From the NCBI GenBank assembly GCA_964428355.1, contig CAYRYU010000013.1:40735-104734 (forward strand): 64,000 nt of DNA. Reading direction: 5' to 3'. Under the pieces are notes generated by a model. It saw only the letters and a program-made list of their open reading frames with translations, was not told the origin of the DNA and did no database searches. The position numbers and the translations under genes are program-made. The DNA comes from CAYRYU01 sp964428355 (GTDB lineage Bacteria > Muiribacteriota > Ozemobacteria > Ozemobacterales > Ozemobacteraceae). Positions within the stretch are counted from its first letter, which is position 1. The number at the start of each line of letters is the position of its first letter. Shown piece by piece: positions 48,251 through 57,252 of the stretch.

Positions 48251-50185
48251 ATGTTCAGTCCTTTTGGGAATTTGAAAGAGGTTTCCCGGCCATGGGAAAA
48301 GCTCCGGGAGGTTACCACCCCCGGAAAGACCAGGCGTATGCAGATCGGCCTTCTGTTGGCGTTTTTGGCGATAATCGGCTTTCCTTCCCTCACCGGTTTC
48401 CTGGAGCGGGGTCTTCTCGATTTCTGGCTCGATTTCACCCGGTTTTTCCGGCCTCCATTCACCGACATTCTGATAGTGGGGATCGACGCGGACACCCTGG
48501 CTTTCGTTCCTGAACGGTGGCCCTGGCCCCGGAGGAGGTTCGCGGAGATGGCCGAGATCCTTGCAAGCGGCAGCCCCCGTGCCCTGATCTGGGATCTCGC
48601 CCTGGACCATCTCGAAGCTGAGGGGGGAAGCGACGGGGACAAGCGCCTGGCATCGGCTTTCAGACGCGTCGATCATCTTGCACTCGTTTCCACGATGGAA
48701 ATGCGTAACACCCCCGAGGGGATCCACAAGCGGCTTTTCCGGAGCGACCCGGTCTTTCGGGAAACGGCTGATTCCGAAGGGTTCGCGTATTGTCCGGTCG
48801 ACCCGGATGGGGTTTTCCGGAGGTTCGTCATCCGTGACGGGACCCTCGGCTGCGATGCCTCGGCTCTTCAAGTGTTCAAGGCCCTGAGAGGGGAGTTTTC
48901 GGAAAGCACCCGGTTCGATGACCTTGGATTCGCGACGAGTTTTCTGGCCTTCGCCTCGAAAGGTGGGGAGATCCCATCGGTGCGGGCGGTCGATCTCCTT
49001 CGTGGGGATGTCAAGCCTGACATCCTGAATGGAAAGGTCCTGGTTTTCGGGCCGACAGCGCCCGTTCTGCAGGATTTCCATCCCACTTCAAGGGGCCTTC
49101 TCGCCGGTCCCCGTATTCTCGCCACCTCCCTTGACACCCTCCTGAACATGCGATGCACCGTTGTCGCGGATGGACTCATCTGGCGCGCACTTTCGGGAAT
49201 CCTGGGGGCAGGTGCAGGACTCGTTCTTTCATCGGTTGCGGCTTCACATCCCATCCTCTGGTCAGGTGCATGGCTTTCCGGGGCAACGGTTCTCTGGGGA
49301 GCGGCTTTCGTTTTCCTCGGAGTCCATTTCCCCTGGGGGATCCTTGCAGCATGCTGGTCGGTTTCCACCCTTGCTCAGAGCGGCCTGAGGGACTTCCTCC
49401 GATATGTCGACGAGCGGACCCACCTGGCGGAAGCCCAGGCCGCCGCCCGGATACAGGCGCAGCTTTTTCCAGCCAAACCCTGGGAGCGCGGGGAGTTCAG
49501 GATCCAGGGCTTCTGCCAGCCATCACAGGCGGCGGGTGGGGATTTCTACGATTTCCTTCCAATGTCCCAGGGCCGGCTCATGTTTATCATTGCCGATGTC
49601 ACCGGCCATGGAATTCCTGCGGCGATGGTTACCTGCATGGTGAAAGCCCTTTCCGGGATGCTCGTGGAGTTCGATCAGGTGGGTCCCGAGGAGTTCTCGC
49701 GTTACGTCAACTCATTCCTGTTCAAGACCTTCAAGGGAAAGCGGTTGATGACCGCGATGATCGGTATCCTTCACGCTTCCTCCAACCGGGTCTCTCTTCT
49801 GAATGCAGGACAGTCGCCGGCGTATCTGGTCCACGCCGATGGGAGAGTGGAGGAACTCGGAAAGCCTTCCCTTCCGCTGGGGGTCAGGTTCGACCGCTCC
49901 GTCGACCATTTCCAGGCCATCGCGATGGCACCTGGAGATCACCTGGTCCTTTCCACCGACGGAATTCCGGAAGCGGTAGACTGGGAAGGCAGACAATACG
50001 GATACGATGCGTGGGCAAGGTTCCTGGGTTCAAGCCTTCCCGGTTTTCCCGAAAACGCTCCTCTTTCCGGCCTTCTCGATGGAGTGCGGTCCCACGCTGC
50101 AGGTAGGACCCAGGATGACGACGTCACGGTCGTGGTGCTGCGCCGGAAGCCGTCGCAGAACGACTCGAAAGGAGACCTCGCATGA
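48251..50185 (+). CDS. CHASE2 sensor - SpoIIE-type PP2C serine phosphatase (copy 2)
   Basis: A 644-residue paralogue of the protein at 17583. The start at 48251 puts the first membrane helix at ~32-50 (IGLLLAFLAIIGFPSLTGFL); the frame is open further upstream but the sequence there is not family-like. The CHASE2 domain (~60-300) has DILIVGIDADTLAFVPERWP and ALIWDLALD. Membrane helices follow, then the SpoIIE phosphatase (~415-640) with GGDFYDF, IADVTGHGIPAAM, LVLSTDGIPEA and DDDVTVVVL, so metal ligands are kept. The FecR lipoprotein gene overlaps its stop by four bases, just as in copy 1. It is divergent from the beta-helix operon A, which carries an ECF-type promoter. Confidence 0.92.
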   Translation: MFSPFGNLKEVSRPWEKLREVTTPGKTRRMQIGLLLAFLAIIGFPSLTGFLERGLLDFWLDFTRFFRPPFTDILIVGIDADTLAFVPERWPWPRRRFAEMAEILASGSPRALIWDLALDHLEAEGGSDGDKRLASAFRRVDHLALVSTMEMRNTPEGIHKRLFRSDPVFRETADSEGFAYCPVDPDGVFRRFVIRDGTLGCDASALQVFKALRGEFSESTRFDDLGFATSFLAFASKGGEIPSVRAVDLLRGDVKPDILNGKVLVFGPTAPVLQDFHPTSRGLLAGPRILATSLDTLLNMRCTVVADGLIWRALSGILGAGAGLVLSSVAASHPILWSGAWLSGATVLWGAAFVFLGVHFPWGILAACWSVSTLAQSGLRDFLRYVDERTHLAEAQAAARIQAQLFPAKPWERGEFRIQGFCQPSQAAGGDFYDFLPMSQGRLMFIIADVTGHGIPAAMVTCMVKALSGMLVEFDQVGPEEFSRYVNSFLFKTFKGKRLMTAMIGILHASSNRVSLLNAGQSPAYLVHADGRVEELGKPSLPLGVRFDRSVDHFQAIAMAPGDHLVLSTDGIPEAVDWEGRQYGYDAWARFLGSSLPGFPENAPLSGLLDGVRSHAAGRTQDDDVTVVVLRRKPSQNDSKGDLA

Positions 50186-50847
50186 ACGACGATCCCAAAA
50201 CCCCGGCCGTTTTTGGACTTTCAGGCTTCATGGCGGCCCTGCTCGTTGGAGCATTCCTGGTTTCGGCCGGTTGCGCGTCTTCCATCCCCGTTGCTGGCCT
50301 CGAGAATCCGAGGGGAAAAGTGGAAGTGAAGCCCGAGGCCAACGGGGTCTTCCGACCGGGAAAGAGCGGCGACCAGATGGCATCCGGTGGCGCGGTCCGG
50401 ACAGGGGAGGATGGGGAGGCAACATTGGTTTTCACCGATGGCCTGAAAGTGAGGATGTGGCCGGATTCCCACTTTCGCGTAACCGGGACCGCCCACATCG
50501 GCCATCAGGCTTCTGGAAGCGTTCTTTTCACCGTTCCACGATCCCCGGTCCAGCGGACGATCGAGACTCCCAATGGCCTGACAACCATCACGGGAACCGT
50601 TTTCGCACAGGAGGTCGCCCCCCAGTCGATATCCATACTGTTGGACGAAGGGAAGGTCGCGTTCACGGACAAGCAGGGCAACCGGAGGGATCTCGAGCCC
50701 GGGCAACAGCTTGTGGCGACTCTGGGAGAGCCTCTCCCCGCGGCAGCCTCAATTCCGGAATCTCTCAGAAGGGGGATCTTCCATCCATCCGGGCCCGACT
50801 TCCTGAAGGGGGTGCTCAACTCCAGGCCCTTCATCCAGCAGTTCTGA
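50182..50847 (+). CDS. FecR-domain lipoprotein, partner of CHASE2-SpoIIE phosphatase (copy 2)
   Basis: A 221-residue lipoprotein with lipobox AFLVSAGC (Cys31). Residues ~45-190 make a FecR-like domain: GKVEVKPEANGVFRPGKSGD, GLKVRMWPDSHFRVTG, and the segment TPNGLTTITGTVFAQEV. The tail SGPDFLKGVLNSRPFIQQF resembles the tail of the anti-sigma FecR at 41324 (TPDFLKNL...LQKF). The ATGA overlap with the phosphatase gene is the same as in copy 1, although the two FecR lipoproteins differ in length. The likely role is the periplasmic sensing partner of the CHASE2 domain. Confidence 0.88.
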   Translation: MNDDPKTPAVFGLSGFMAALLVGAFLVSAGCASSIPVAGLENPRGKVEVKPEANGVFRPGKSGDQMASGGAVRTGEDGEATLVFTDGLKVRMWPDSHFRVTGTAHIGHQASGSVLFTVPRSPVQRTIETPNGLTTITGTVFAQEVAPQSISILLDEGKVAFTDKQGNRRDLEPGQQLVATLGEPLPAAASIPESLRRGIFHPSGPDFLKGVLNSRPFIQQF

Positions 50848-50952
50848 TCGAGGTTTCGGGACGCGAATCTTCAACCCTGTTCCTGTGGGCCGGTGCTGTC
50901 ACCCCGCGTTGAAAAGGCTTTGGGGCTTCGAAAACCGGAGGTCTTTTCCCGT

Positions 50953-53709
50953 TCACTTTCCTCCGCGGGAAAGGGATGTCAGCGCCTGGCGCAGCTCTTC
51001 CAGGTGCGCGCGAAAGGGTTGGGCGGCCTGGGGTGGAAGGCCGGAAAACGACGAAGAGTAGTCCCCGATCCGTTTTTCGAGGGAAACTGCATCCTTCCTG
51101 AGCCTTGCGGCCTCGCACAATCCCCCGCAGGCCAAAACGCGGACATAGGGATTGCCGGGGTCTTCCCTGAGCGCGGCATCATACTCCGTCTCGGCCTTTC
51201 CGGCGTCCCCGGTGGCGATCGCCAACCGACCCTTGTTAAGGGATTTGTTGAAAAAGGCCTTTTTCGACTGCTCGTTGAGAACCTTTTCCAGGTCGTTGGA
51301 AATCTCCTCGGGACGCCCCGTTGAAACTGCCTGGCAGGATGGCCCCGAAAGCCCGGTTCTCTCCTGAGGGGGTTTGTTGCCGGCGAAATTCCATGCAAAT
51401 GCCGCCAGGAGGAACAGGAGCAGCCCTGCCGAAAAAATGGCGAGCGGATGAGGTTTTCCAAAAATGGGGGCGGAGGAGACGAACCTGGCGAGCTTGTCGA
51501 ACGGGTTCTCATCCTCAGACGTCGTTTCGGAATCCAGCTTCCGGGAAAAGGTATAGGGCTTGGGAGGTGCGTCGCGAGCATTCTCGAGAGCGTGGACCCT
51601 GTTCTCCCAGTCACTTTCGAGGTCTCCGGAAGTTTTTTCGGCAAGGCGGCCGGTTCCCCTGAGGAATCCCTCGAGCCGTATCCGTGCTTCCCGGATGGCT
51701 TCGGCATTCCCTACCGCACCCCGCTTTTCCAGGGAACGTTCGATCCGGAAGAGGCAAAAAAGGTTCTCCGGATCGGGGTGAGCCTCGAAGAGAAGGGTGC
51801 CGGCCTTGAGGCAGGAGTCACCCCGCGGTGAAGCCAGGAACTCGGTCAGGATATCCCGGATCGTGTGGAACGGGAATCGGAGAAGGGTCAGGAAACCTCC
51901 ATTTCGGGCTTTCCGGTCTCCGGACCTGAGCAGAAAGGCCAGGTGGTCGACCGAAAGGGAGAGGTTCTGAGACTGGAGCATCTCGATTCCCTTTGCCCGC
52001 ATCCAGGGTTGGGGGGAATGCGCGAAGGTCTCTGCCAGTCTCTGCCCGGATTTGGGGTCGAACCTGACGATGTATTCCAGGGAAGCTATCCGCAGCCGTT
52101 CTTCACCCCTTCCGACCAAGGCCCGCGCCGACTCGAGAAAGGAGCCAATCCGCAGGCGGGCGGCGGTTCTGATCGCCATGGCCTGAAGCCTTGCGGTTCC
52201 CCCTGCCGATCCGATCAGCTTTTTCAGGAACGGTTCCAGTGCTCCGGTTTCGGACTCCGGCCAAATGGAAAGGCCCTTGATCTGTGCATCTTCCGCAAGG
52301 TTCCCAAGCTCGGCCACGGACGGGGGAAGCGGTGGTACTGGGGAAGCGGGGTCTTGGCCAACGGGAACCCCGAGGAGTGCTTCGACCTCGTCTGCGCCAA
52401 ATTCCCGGACAACAGCATCCAAAAGCTTCTCCTGACGGTTCTCTCGCTCCGAAACACGCTTTTCCTGCCATTGATCGAGACCATGGAGAAAATTCTCGAG
52501 GACCTGATTGGTTGAAGGGGTCCGGGCTTCGGTTGCCGCCTGGGGCGATGACAAAAGGCTTTCCGACACCCCATTGATGATCTTGCCAAGCAGTGCCATC
52601 TTCTCCGGAGTCGAATCGGGAAGGAGTTCGAACAACCTGAAGGGGACGTCCCAATCAGGGTTGGACAAGAAAATGACCCCTGCCGTATCCAGATTCTCGG
52701 GGTCGGTCTCCGCCCCGCAGAACTTCAGCAGGGTTGATTTCACCATCCGAAAGGGCAGAAACAGGCACTCCTGAAGTGCCGCTTTCTTGGAAGCCCCCAT
52801 CTGCCCGAGCAGGAGATCCTCGAGGTAGGCGATGGATTCATCCGGGTCAAGGATGGTCAGGGCACGGACTCCCATCCCGCGGATGACCGGCTCGGGGTCA
52901 TTCAGAAGCGCGGGAAGATGGGGTTCCAGAAGTTGGGGGGCGCGGGAAAGGAAAACCCCCAGGGTCGCGAGCCGCTCCGAGACAGACCCGGAAAGCGCTT
53001 TTGGAATCAACCCGGGTAGCTCGGGCGCTGGGACTCCCGAGATCATTTCGCGAATGCTTGCCGTTGGTCCCCTTTCCAGCCTCTTGATGCATTCCTTCAA
53101 TTTCTCGAGGCATTGGGGCTCCTTTTCGAGCCTCAAGCGTCCCTCGATGGCCGATCTGAGTTCCGGGCCCGAAGGAAGGTCAGAGATCTGCTGGATCGCG
53201 AAAAGCCTGTAAACGGGATCCGGTGAGCCCAGATCGTGGACGAGGCTCTTGTTGAGATGTGCCTCGTGCATGCTTTGGAAGATCTGCCGGATGACGATCT
53301 GCAGCATCTGCCGCTTGAGGGGGGGGGAGCTCCGCCCGATCTCGAACAAACGGGAGGAAATGTCAGGATCGGGATTGACGGCCAGGATGACTCCCGCCGA
53401 CTGGAGAAGGGCGGGATCCTCCTCTTGCTGGAAAAAACTCATCAATAGATCTTTCGTCCGTTCGAAAGGGAGGAGGATGCAGATCTGGAGGGCGAAATGC
53501 TTGTCCGGAAGATTCGTTCCCAGCAACATCCTGTCGACCTGGAAGAAGGCCTCCGGGGAATCATGGCCTGCGAGAGACTGCGCCCCCAACGCCCGCAACC
53601 GGGAATCCTCCGATTGGAGGCACCGCTCGAGGGCATTCCGTCTCACCCCAGGATCCTGCGACTCCAGGAGAGCTTCCAGGTTTTGGTTGCCCGGGAACGT
53701 TTCCGTCAT
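50953..53709 (-). CDS. HEAT-repeat membrane protein with C-terminal TPR-like domain
   Basis: A 918-residue protein. Residues ~1-700 are HEAT-like helical repeats (VRRNALERCLQSEDSRLRAL, VIRGMGVRALTILDPDESIA, ERLRIASLEYIVRFDPKSGQ). A single membrane helix lies at ~755-774 (LAIFSAGLLLFLLAAFAW), followed by a periplasmic TPR-like segment (GDAGKAETEYDAALREDPGN). There is no signal peptide, so the HEAT part is cytoplasmic and could act as a docking scaffold. It is the last gene of operon B (beta-helix, three pseudopilins, STAS, HEAT), 21 bases after the STAS gene. It could link a cytoplasmic STAS or kinase to envelope parts; that is inference. Confidence 0.8.
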   Translation of the reverse strand: MTETFPGNQNLEALLESQDPGVRRNALERCLQSEDSRLRALGAQSLAGHDSPEAFFQVDRMLLGTNLPDKHFALQICILLPFERTKDLLMSFFQQEEDPALLQSAGVILAVNPDPDISSRLFEIGRSSPPLKRQMLQIVIRQIFQSMHEAHLNKSLVHDLGSPDPVYRLFAIQQISDLPSGPELRSAIEGRLRLEKEPQCLEKLKECIKRLERGPTASIREMISGVPAPELPGLIPKALSGSVSERLATLGVFLSRAPQLLEPHLPALLNDPEPVIRGMGVRALTILDPDESIAYLEDLLLGQMGASKKAALQECLFLPFRMVKSTLLKFCGAETDPENLDTAGVIFLSNPDWDVPFRLFELLPDSTPEKMALLGKIINGVSESLLSSPQAATEARTPSTNQVLENFLHGLDQWQEKRVSERENRQEKLLDAVVREFGADEVEALLGVPVGQDPASPVPPLPPSVAELGNLAEDAQIKGLSIWPESETGALEPFLKKLIGSAGGTARLQAMAIRTAARLRIGSFLESARALVGRGEERLRIASLEYIVRFDPKSGQRLAETFAHSPQPWMRAKGIEMLQSQNLSLSVDHLAFLLRSGDRKARNGGFLTLLRFPFHTIRDILTEFLASPRGDSCLKAGTLLFEAHPDPENLFCLFRIERSLEKRGAVGNAEAIREARIRLEGFLRGTGRLAEKTSGDLESDWENRVHALENARDAPPKPYTFSRKLDSETTSEDENPFDKLARFVSSAPIFGKPHPLAIFSAGLLLFLLAAFAWNFAGNKPPQERTGLSGPSCQAVSTGRPEEISNDLEKVLNEQSKKAFFNKSLNKGRLAIATGDAGKAETEYDAALREDPGNPYVRVLACGGLCEAARLRKDAVSLEKRIGDYSSSFSGLPPQAAQPFRAHLEELRQALTSLSRGGK

Positions 53710-53730
53710 CTTCCGTCAACTCCGATTTCG

Positions 53731-54081
53731 CTAGAAATCCTTCATCGCGGCTTGCACCGTATCCGCCCGATCGGCTCTCGGAAAAATGGTGGCGAGGGTG
53801 AATGCCTTGACCATGATCGTCGAACAGCCCACCAGCACGAGTTTCCCCTTCCGGGATTCGACGATCTCCAGAGTGAGAGCCATCAAAGCCGCTATTCCAG
53901 GGCTGTTGACGAGGCGGCAGGAGGTGAGATCGAGGACAAACTTGTTCAAACCCCTTCCGAGGAATTCCTCCCCCTTCCGGAGGACCTCCTCCCCGACCTT
54001 TTCGTTGTAGTAACCCGTGATTGAGATCAGAACTGTGTTTCCGACCTGGGATGTCCGAACGGTGTTTTCCGGATCGCTCAT
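53731..54081 (-). CDS. STAS-domain (SpoIIAA/RsbV-like) anti-anti-sigma protein
   Basis: A 116-residue single STAS domain: VLISITGYYNEKVGEEVLRK, KFVLDLTSCRLVNSPGIAAL with the phosphorylatable Ser in NSPG, and LVLVGCSTIMVKAFTLA. By family it binds an anti-sigma kinase or another partner in its unphosphorylated form and is reset by a SpoIIE-type phosphatase; two such phosphatases occur in this window. The start at 54081 has AAGGGG eight bases upstream. It sits in operon B after the pseudopilins and before the HEAT-repeat gene. No RsbW-type kinase is present nearby, so the partner is missing or elsewhere. Confidence 0.9.
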   Translation of the reverse strand: MSDPENTVRTSQVGNTVLISITGYYNEKVGEEVLRKGEEFLGRGLNKFVLDLTSCRLVNSPGIAALMALTLEIVESRKGKLVLVGCSTIMVKAFTLATIFPRADRADTVQAAMKDF

Positions 54082-54131
54082 TGGGAATGCCCCTTCAGGA
54101 TGTGTCCGGCCCAAGGAGCCGGTCCCGAATT

Positions 54132-55505
54132 CTACTCCGGTGGCCGTCTCAAGAAAAGATCCATCGAGGGCTTCCATGAAAGGCTGTCCAGAACGACCTT
54201 CAGGGTTGGGGAGCGTTCTTCCGAAAGGGTCTGGCTCGCGGAGGATTCCAGTTCCTCCCGGAGGAATCTCTCCATGAAAGGGTTCCGGTTCTGGTAGTGT
54301 TTTCCGAGGAAGCCAAGGATGTTCCTCCATTCATCCGCGGAAACGGGGGACCCGGGGGCGAAGGAAAGAACCTTGTACAAATCGAGTGTTTTCAGGAGGG
54401 TGGAGTGCTGCCGCTTCACGTCCTGAAAAGGGGCCATCCCATCCTCCAGGAGTATTTCCAGGCTTTCCTTCGCCGAGACGAGACTCGACAGGAACAGCTG
54501 GTAGACTTTTGTCGCCTGGAATAGACCCCCCCGGACGCGGGCGGAATTTGCCCAAAGCTGGTCGCCCAGGTTTTGCCGGTCGAATGTGGTGGGGACAGCG
54601 GCAAGCTCCGGGCCCATCGCGTGAATGAACTGGAAGGCGTTCCGGGCAATCTCGTAGCTCGAGCTCGCTATGCTTGTCACCAGACGAAATCGCTGCGGAT
54701 CGTATCTGTCGGGGGGGATGCCCTTCAGCTCCTTTCTCCATTTTCCGAGGTCGGAAAGCAGCCTCAGCAGAAAAGGGGATTCCAGGAACGCGTTCGAGTA
54801 GACCGTGATCTTCCCCAGGGCGAAGATCGTATCGCGGTTCCCGCCGAATCTGGCGATCAGTTGGGAGAACGTGCTTTGGGAATCGCGGTAGAATGCCAGT
54901 GCGATCTCCTTCTCGATGTCGGAGTCCTTGATCGGAATGGCGGGAAGAACCTTTTTGGGAAAAAGGGCCGACCCGAAAAGGACCTGGGTCCGGTATTGCC
55001 CTGTTCCCGTGCTCGTCTTCCATGAAACCCCTATCTCAGTCCGGTACAGGTTCCTTTCAACGGTTTCGTCCACCGCGGAACCCAGCCTGACCGCTCCGAC
55101 TCCGATCCGGAAATCCCTGACCTGCCCGTAGATCGGCTGGCATGAAGCGTCAAGGACCCCGTCCCGATCGGGATGGATGAAACGCCAGGGAGGGGTGCGG
55201 TCCCGGAGCATCGAGAAGAAAACGCTGCCTCCGTCTACGATCGGGGCGGGACCGGGCGAGGGGGGATCGAAACCGAGGGCTTTGAATCCATGCGGGTTGA
55301 GGGTGATCTCCTGCGCGCAGTCTTCGGTCAACTTCTGGGAAAGGAGGATGGCGGTAAAATGCTCCGCGCCGAAACCAACTTCTTTTGCCGCCGACTGGAG
55401 GTAGAAAACCATGGTCAACCCGATGGCGGAAAGGAAGAAAACTCCTATCAGGACCTCGAGGAGGGAAAACCCCCGCCCGGATGCCTTCCTCGCGGCTTCG
55501 ATCAT
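54132..55505 (-). CDS. Long GspJ/PulJ-like pseudopilin (cluster B)
   Basis: A 457-residue paralogue of the protein at 43625. The prepilin signal is SGRGFSLLEVLIGVFFLSAI with Gly at -1 and Glu at +5, only 12 residues from the N-terminus. The body begins with a GspJ-like beta region (FRIGVGAVRLGS, YRTEIGVSW) and continues with helices to NPFMERFLREELE near the end, matching NHFLERFFLREE in cluster A. It overlaps the previous pseudopilin gene by four bases (ATGA). The long helical C-terminus sets this pair apart from known GspJ proteins. Confidence 0.78.
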   Translation of the reverse strand: MIEAARKASGRGFSLLEVLIGVFFLSAIGLTMVFYLQSAAKEVGFGAEHFTAILLSQKLTEDCAQEITLNPHGFKALGFDPPSPGPAPIVDGGSVFFSMLRDRTPPWRFIHPDRDGVLDASCQPIYGQVRDFRIGVGAVRLGSAVDETVERNLYRTEIGVSWKTSTGTGQYRTQVLFGSALFPKKVLPAIPIKDSDIEKEIALAFYRDSQSTFSQLIARFGGNRDTIFALGKITVYSNAFLESPFLLRLLSDLGKWRKELKGIPPDRYDPQRFRLVTSIASSSYEIARNAFQFIHAMGPELAAVPTTFDRQNLGDQLWANSARVRGGLFQATKVYQLFLSSLVSAKESLEILLEDGMAPFQDVKRQHSTLLKTLDLYKVLSFAPGSPVSADEWRNILGFLGKHYQNRNPFMERFLREELESSASQTLSEERSPTLKVVLDSLSWKPSMDLFLRRPPE

Positions 55506-56035
55506 TCGATGTCTCCCGCATTCAGGAAACCGAGGTGGGTCAGGAACTCGAAACTCTGTCTGTCGTTTGCCAGGGTCATGTCGATCTGAACGCTGCTCGG
55601 GGTGATGGCAGTGAACCAGAGGCTCTGGACCGAGTTCACGATGATCCTCTCGTTCTCGGGTTTGTACGAGCCGGAGTAGTCGCAGACGTATGAAACGAGC
55701 TTGTAGAGGTCTTTCTTGAAGAGACTCGAGTTTTCCTTGTCCCGGTCGAGATACAGGAATCCGGTCCTTTTTCGGATGTCCTTGTAGACGAGGAAGGGGG
55801 TGGTCTCGGCAAGGAGGGGCCGGACGATATCGGTCCCCTTCTTGATCTCCAGGAAGAGCTTGTCTGCCGCCCTCTGGGAATTGATCTGGAGGACGAGGCG
55901 GTTGGTCACGTCCTTCTGAAAGGACCCCTGGAAGTTCGTGTAGACCCTGAAGAGTACGGCCGAGAGGAAACTGAGGATCCCCATGACCACAAGGATTTCG
56001 ACCAGGGTGGTTCCAGACTTCGGGTTGGTTTTCAC
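55502..56035 (-). CDS. GspH/GspJ-like pseudopilin (cluster B)
   Basis: A 177-residue pseudopilin from a GTG with GGAGGA upstream. The signal NPKSGTTLVEILVVMGILSF has Gly at -1 and Glu at +5. It is a paralogue of the cluster A protein at 45066 (GTDIVRPLLAETTPFLVYKD; LWFTAITPSSVQIDMTL against IEFTTNSLGVVVVNLSL). It should assemble in a pseudopilus with the neighbouring GspK-like and long GspJ-like proteins. It begins 17 bases after the GspK-like gene. Confidence 0.82.
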   Translation of the reverse strand: MKTNPKSGTTLVEILVVMGILSFLSAVLFRVYTNFQGSFQKDVTNRLVLQINSQRAADKLFLEIKKGTDIVRPLLAETTPFLVYKDIRKRTGFLYLDRDKENSSLFKKDLYKLVSYVCDYSGSYKPENERIIVNSVQSLWFTAITPSSVQIDMTLANDRQSFEFLTHLGFLNAGDIE

Positions 56036-56051
56036 TCCATTCCTCCGGTCC

Positions 56052-57242
56052 TCACAACAAGGAGCTGGTCGATTTCAGGTAGCATTGGGGAATGGGCGCT
56101 GTAACCTCGAAAACCAGCTTCTGGCCTTCCCTGACGTCGACGGACCAGGTCCGGTCCATACCGTTCCAGTTGTCGGTGAATTTCATCGAGGCGGTATCCT
56201 CCTGCCCTTTGAAATACGCGGGAAAATACTCGTTGTCGTTTTTCCGGTCCCAGGTGAGAAGCGGCTTCCCCTGGAAAAGGACCTCGGTCCCGTCGGGATC
56301 GAACAGCCTGACCTGGAGGAATGCCTCCTGGGCTCCACCGGAAGTCGCCAGTGCCGCGATATCGACGGTTCCGTTCCCTTTCACCACCCTGGTTTCGCGC
56401 CCGTTACCCTTGATCGAGACAGGGCCCGCCGAGATATCTTCGGGGGCAGACGATGTGACGGGCGGTGAAACCGACGTCCTGACCTGGGTGGTGGGGAAAA
56501 TCCCCGTTTGCTTGGGGGGAGACTCGGTGCCTGGGGTTCCCCCCGGAACATCGGGAATCGGATCGGAACCTGGAGGGTGGGCCTGGATCACCTCCGCGAT
56601 CTCCTGAGGGGTTGAAAGGCCGGAAATTGTCCTTCCGATGTCGAGAGACTGGGGGTGGTTTTTCTTCCGTTCGTCGATAATCTTTTCGACCTCGGTGGCG
56701 AAGGGACTCTGGTCCCCGGTGGGGAAGGAATCCGGAGGAAGGTCGGAGAAGAGAATCTGGTAGAACCTGTTGGAAATGTCGAGGAGATCGTCGACATACA
56801 AGATTCTCCAGAAGAACACCTGGCTCTGATCCGCGGTTCTGGCCTGGATGTAGATGTCGACCTGGAAGGGGCGGTTGGGAGCATCGATGACGAAACTGTC
56901 GTAGGTTCCTTCCAGGAGAGGAACGTTGGTTTCGACCGCAGGGCCGGCCCTGAAAAAGCGGTCCTGCCATGCTTTCTCGAAGAGCCGGGCGAGGATGCGG
57001 GAATAGGCGGAAAAAGCCAGGTTGTACAAAACCTGGGATCTGCTCATGTGCCGGACCTGGTTCTGAAAACCCTGGTTCAATGCCGAATGACTCAGGATGA
57101 ACAAGCCAAGCGCGAAAACCAGGAACACCACCAGAGGGATTACGAACCCCCCTGGCGGTTTTCGTCCCCGCCCGGAAGCCCCGCGACCTCGCGGCGAGGC
57201 CGGTGAGTCGGATGGAGGAAAGCCCGCAGTTCTCGAAAGCAT
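56052..57242 (-). CDS. GspK-like minor pseudopilin (cluster B)
   Basis: A 396-residue protein, paralogue of that at 42333. The N-terminus is Arg/Pro-rich, then GGFVIPLVVFLVFALGLFIL, without Glu+5 as in GspK. The core has FQVDIYIQARTADQSQVFFW and DQSPFATEVEKIID. The C-terminal ~140 residues form a beta domain (VRLFDPDGTEVLFQGKPLL) different from the sandwich of cluster A. The ATG at 57242 comes 11 bases after the beta-helix stop; no clear Shine-Dalgarno is seen, so coupling to the beta-helix gene is likely. Here the GspK-like gene comes second in the operon, while in cluster A it comes last. Confidence 0.75.
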   Translation of the reverse strand: MLSRTAGFPPSDSPASPRGRGASGRGRKPPGGFVIPLVVFLVFALGLFILSHSALNQGFQNQVRHMSRSQVLYNLAFSAYSRILARLFEKAWQDRFFRAGPAVETNVPLLEGTYDSFVIDAPNRPFQVDIYIQARTADQSQVFFWRILYVDDLLDISNRFYQILFSDLPPDSFPTGDQSPFATEVEKIIDERKKNHPQSLDIGRTISGLSTPQEIAEVIQAHPPGSDPIPDVPGGTPGTESPPKQTGIFPTTQVRTSVSPPVTSSAPEDISAGPVSIKGNGRETRVVKGNGTVDIAALATSGGAQEAFLQVRLFDPDGTEVLFQGKPLLTWDRKNDNEYFPAYFKGQEDTASMKFTDNWNGMDRTWSVDVREGQKLVFEVTAPIPQCYLKSTSSLL

Positions 57243-57252
57243 ACGTGGGAGA

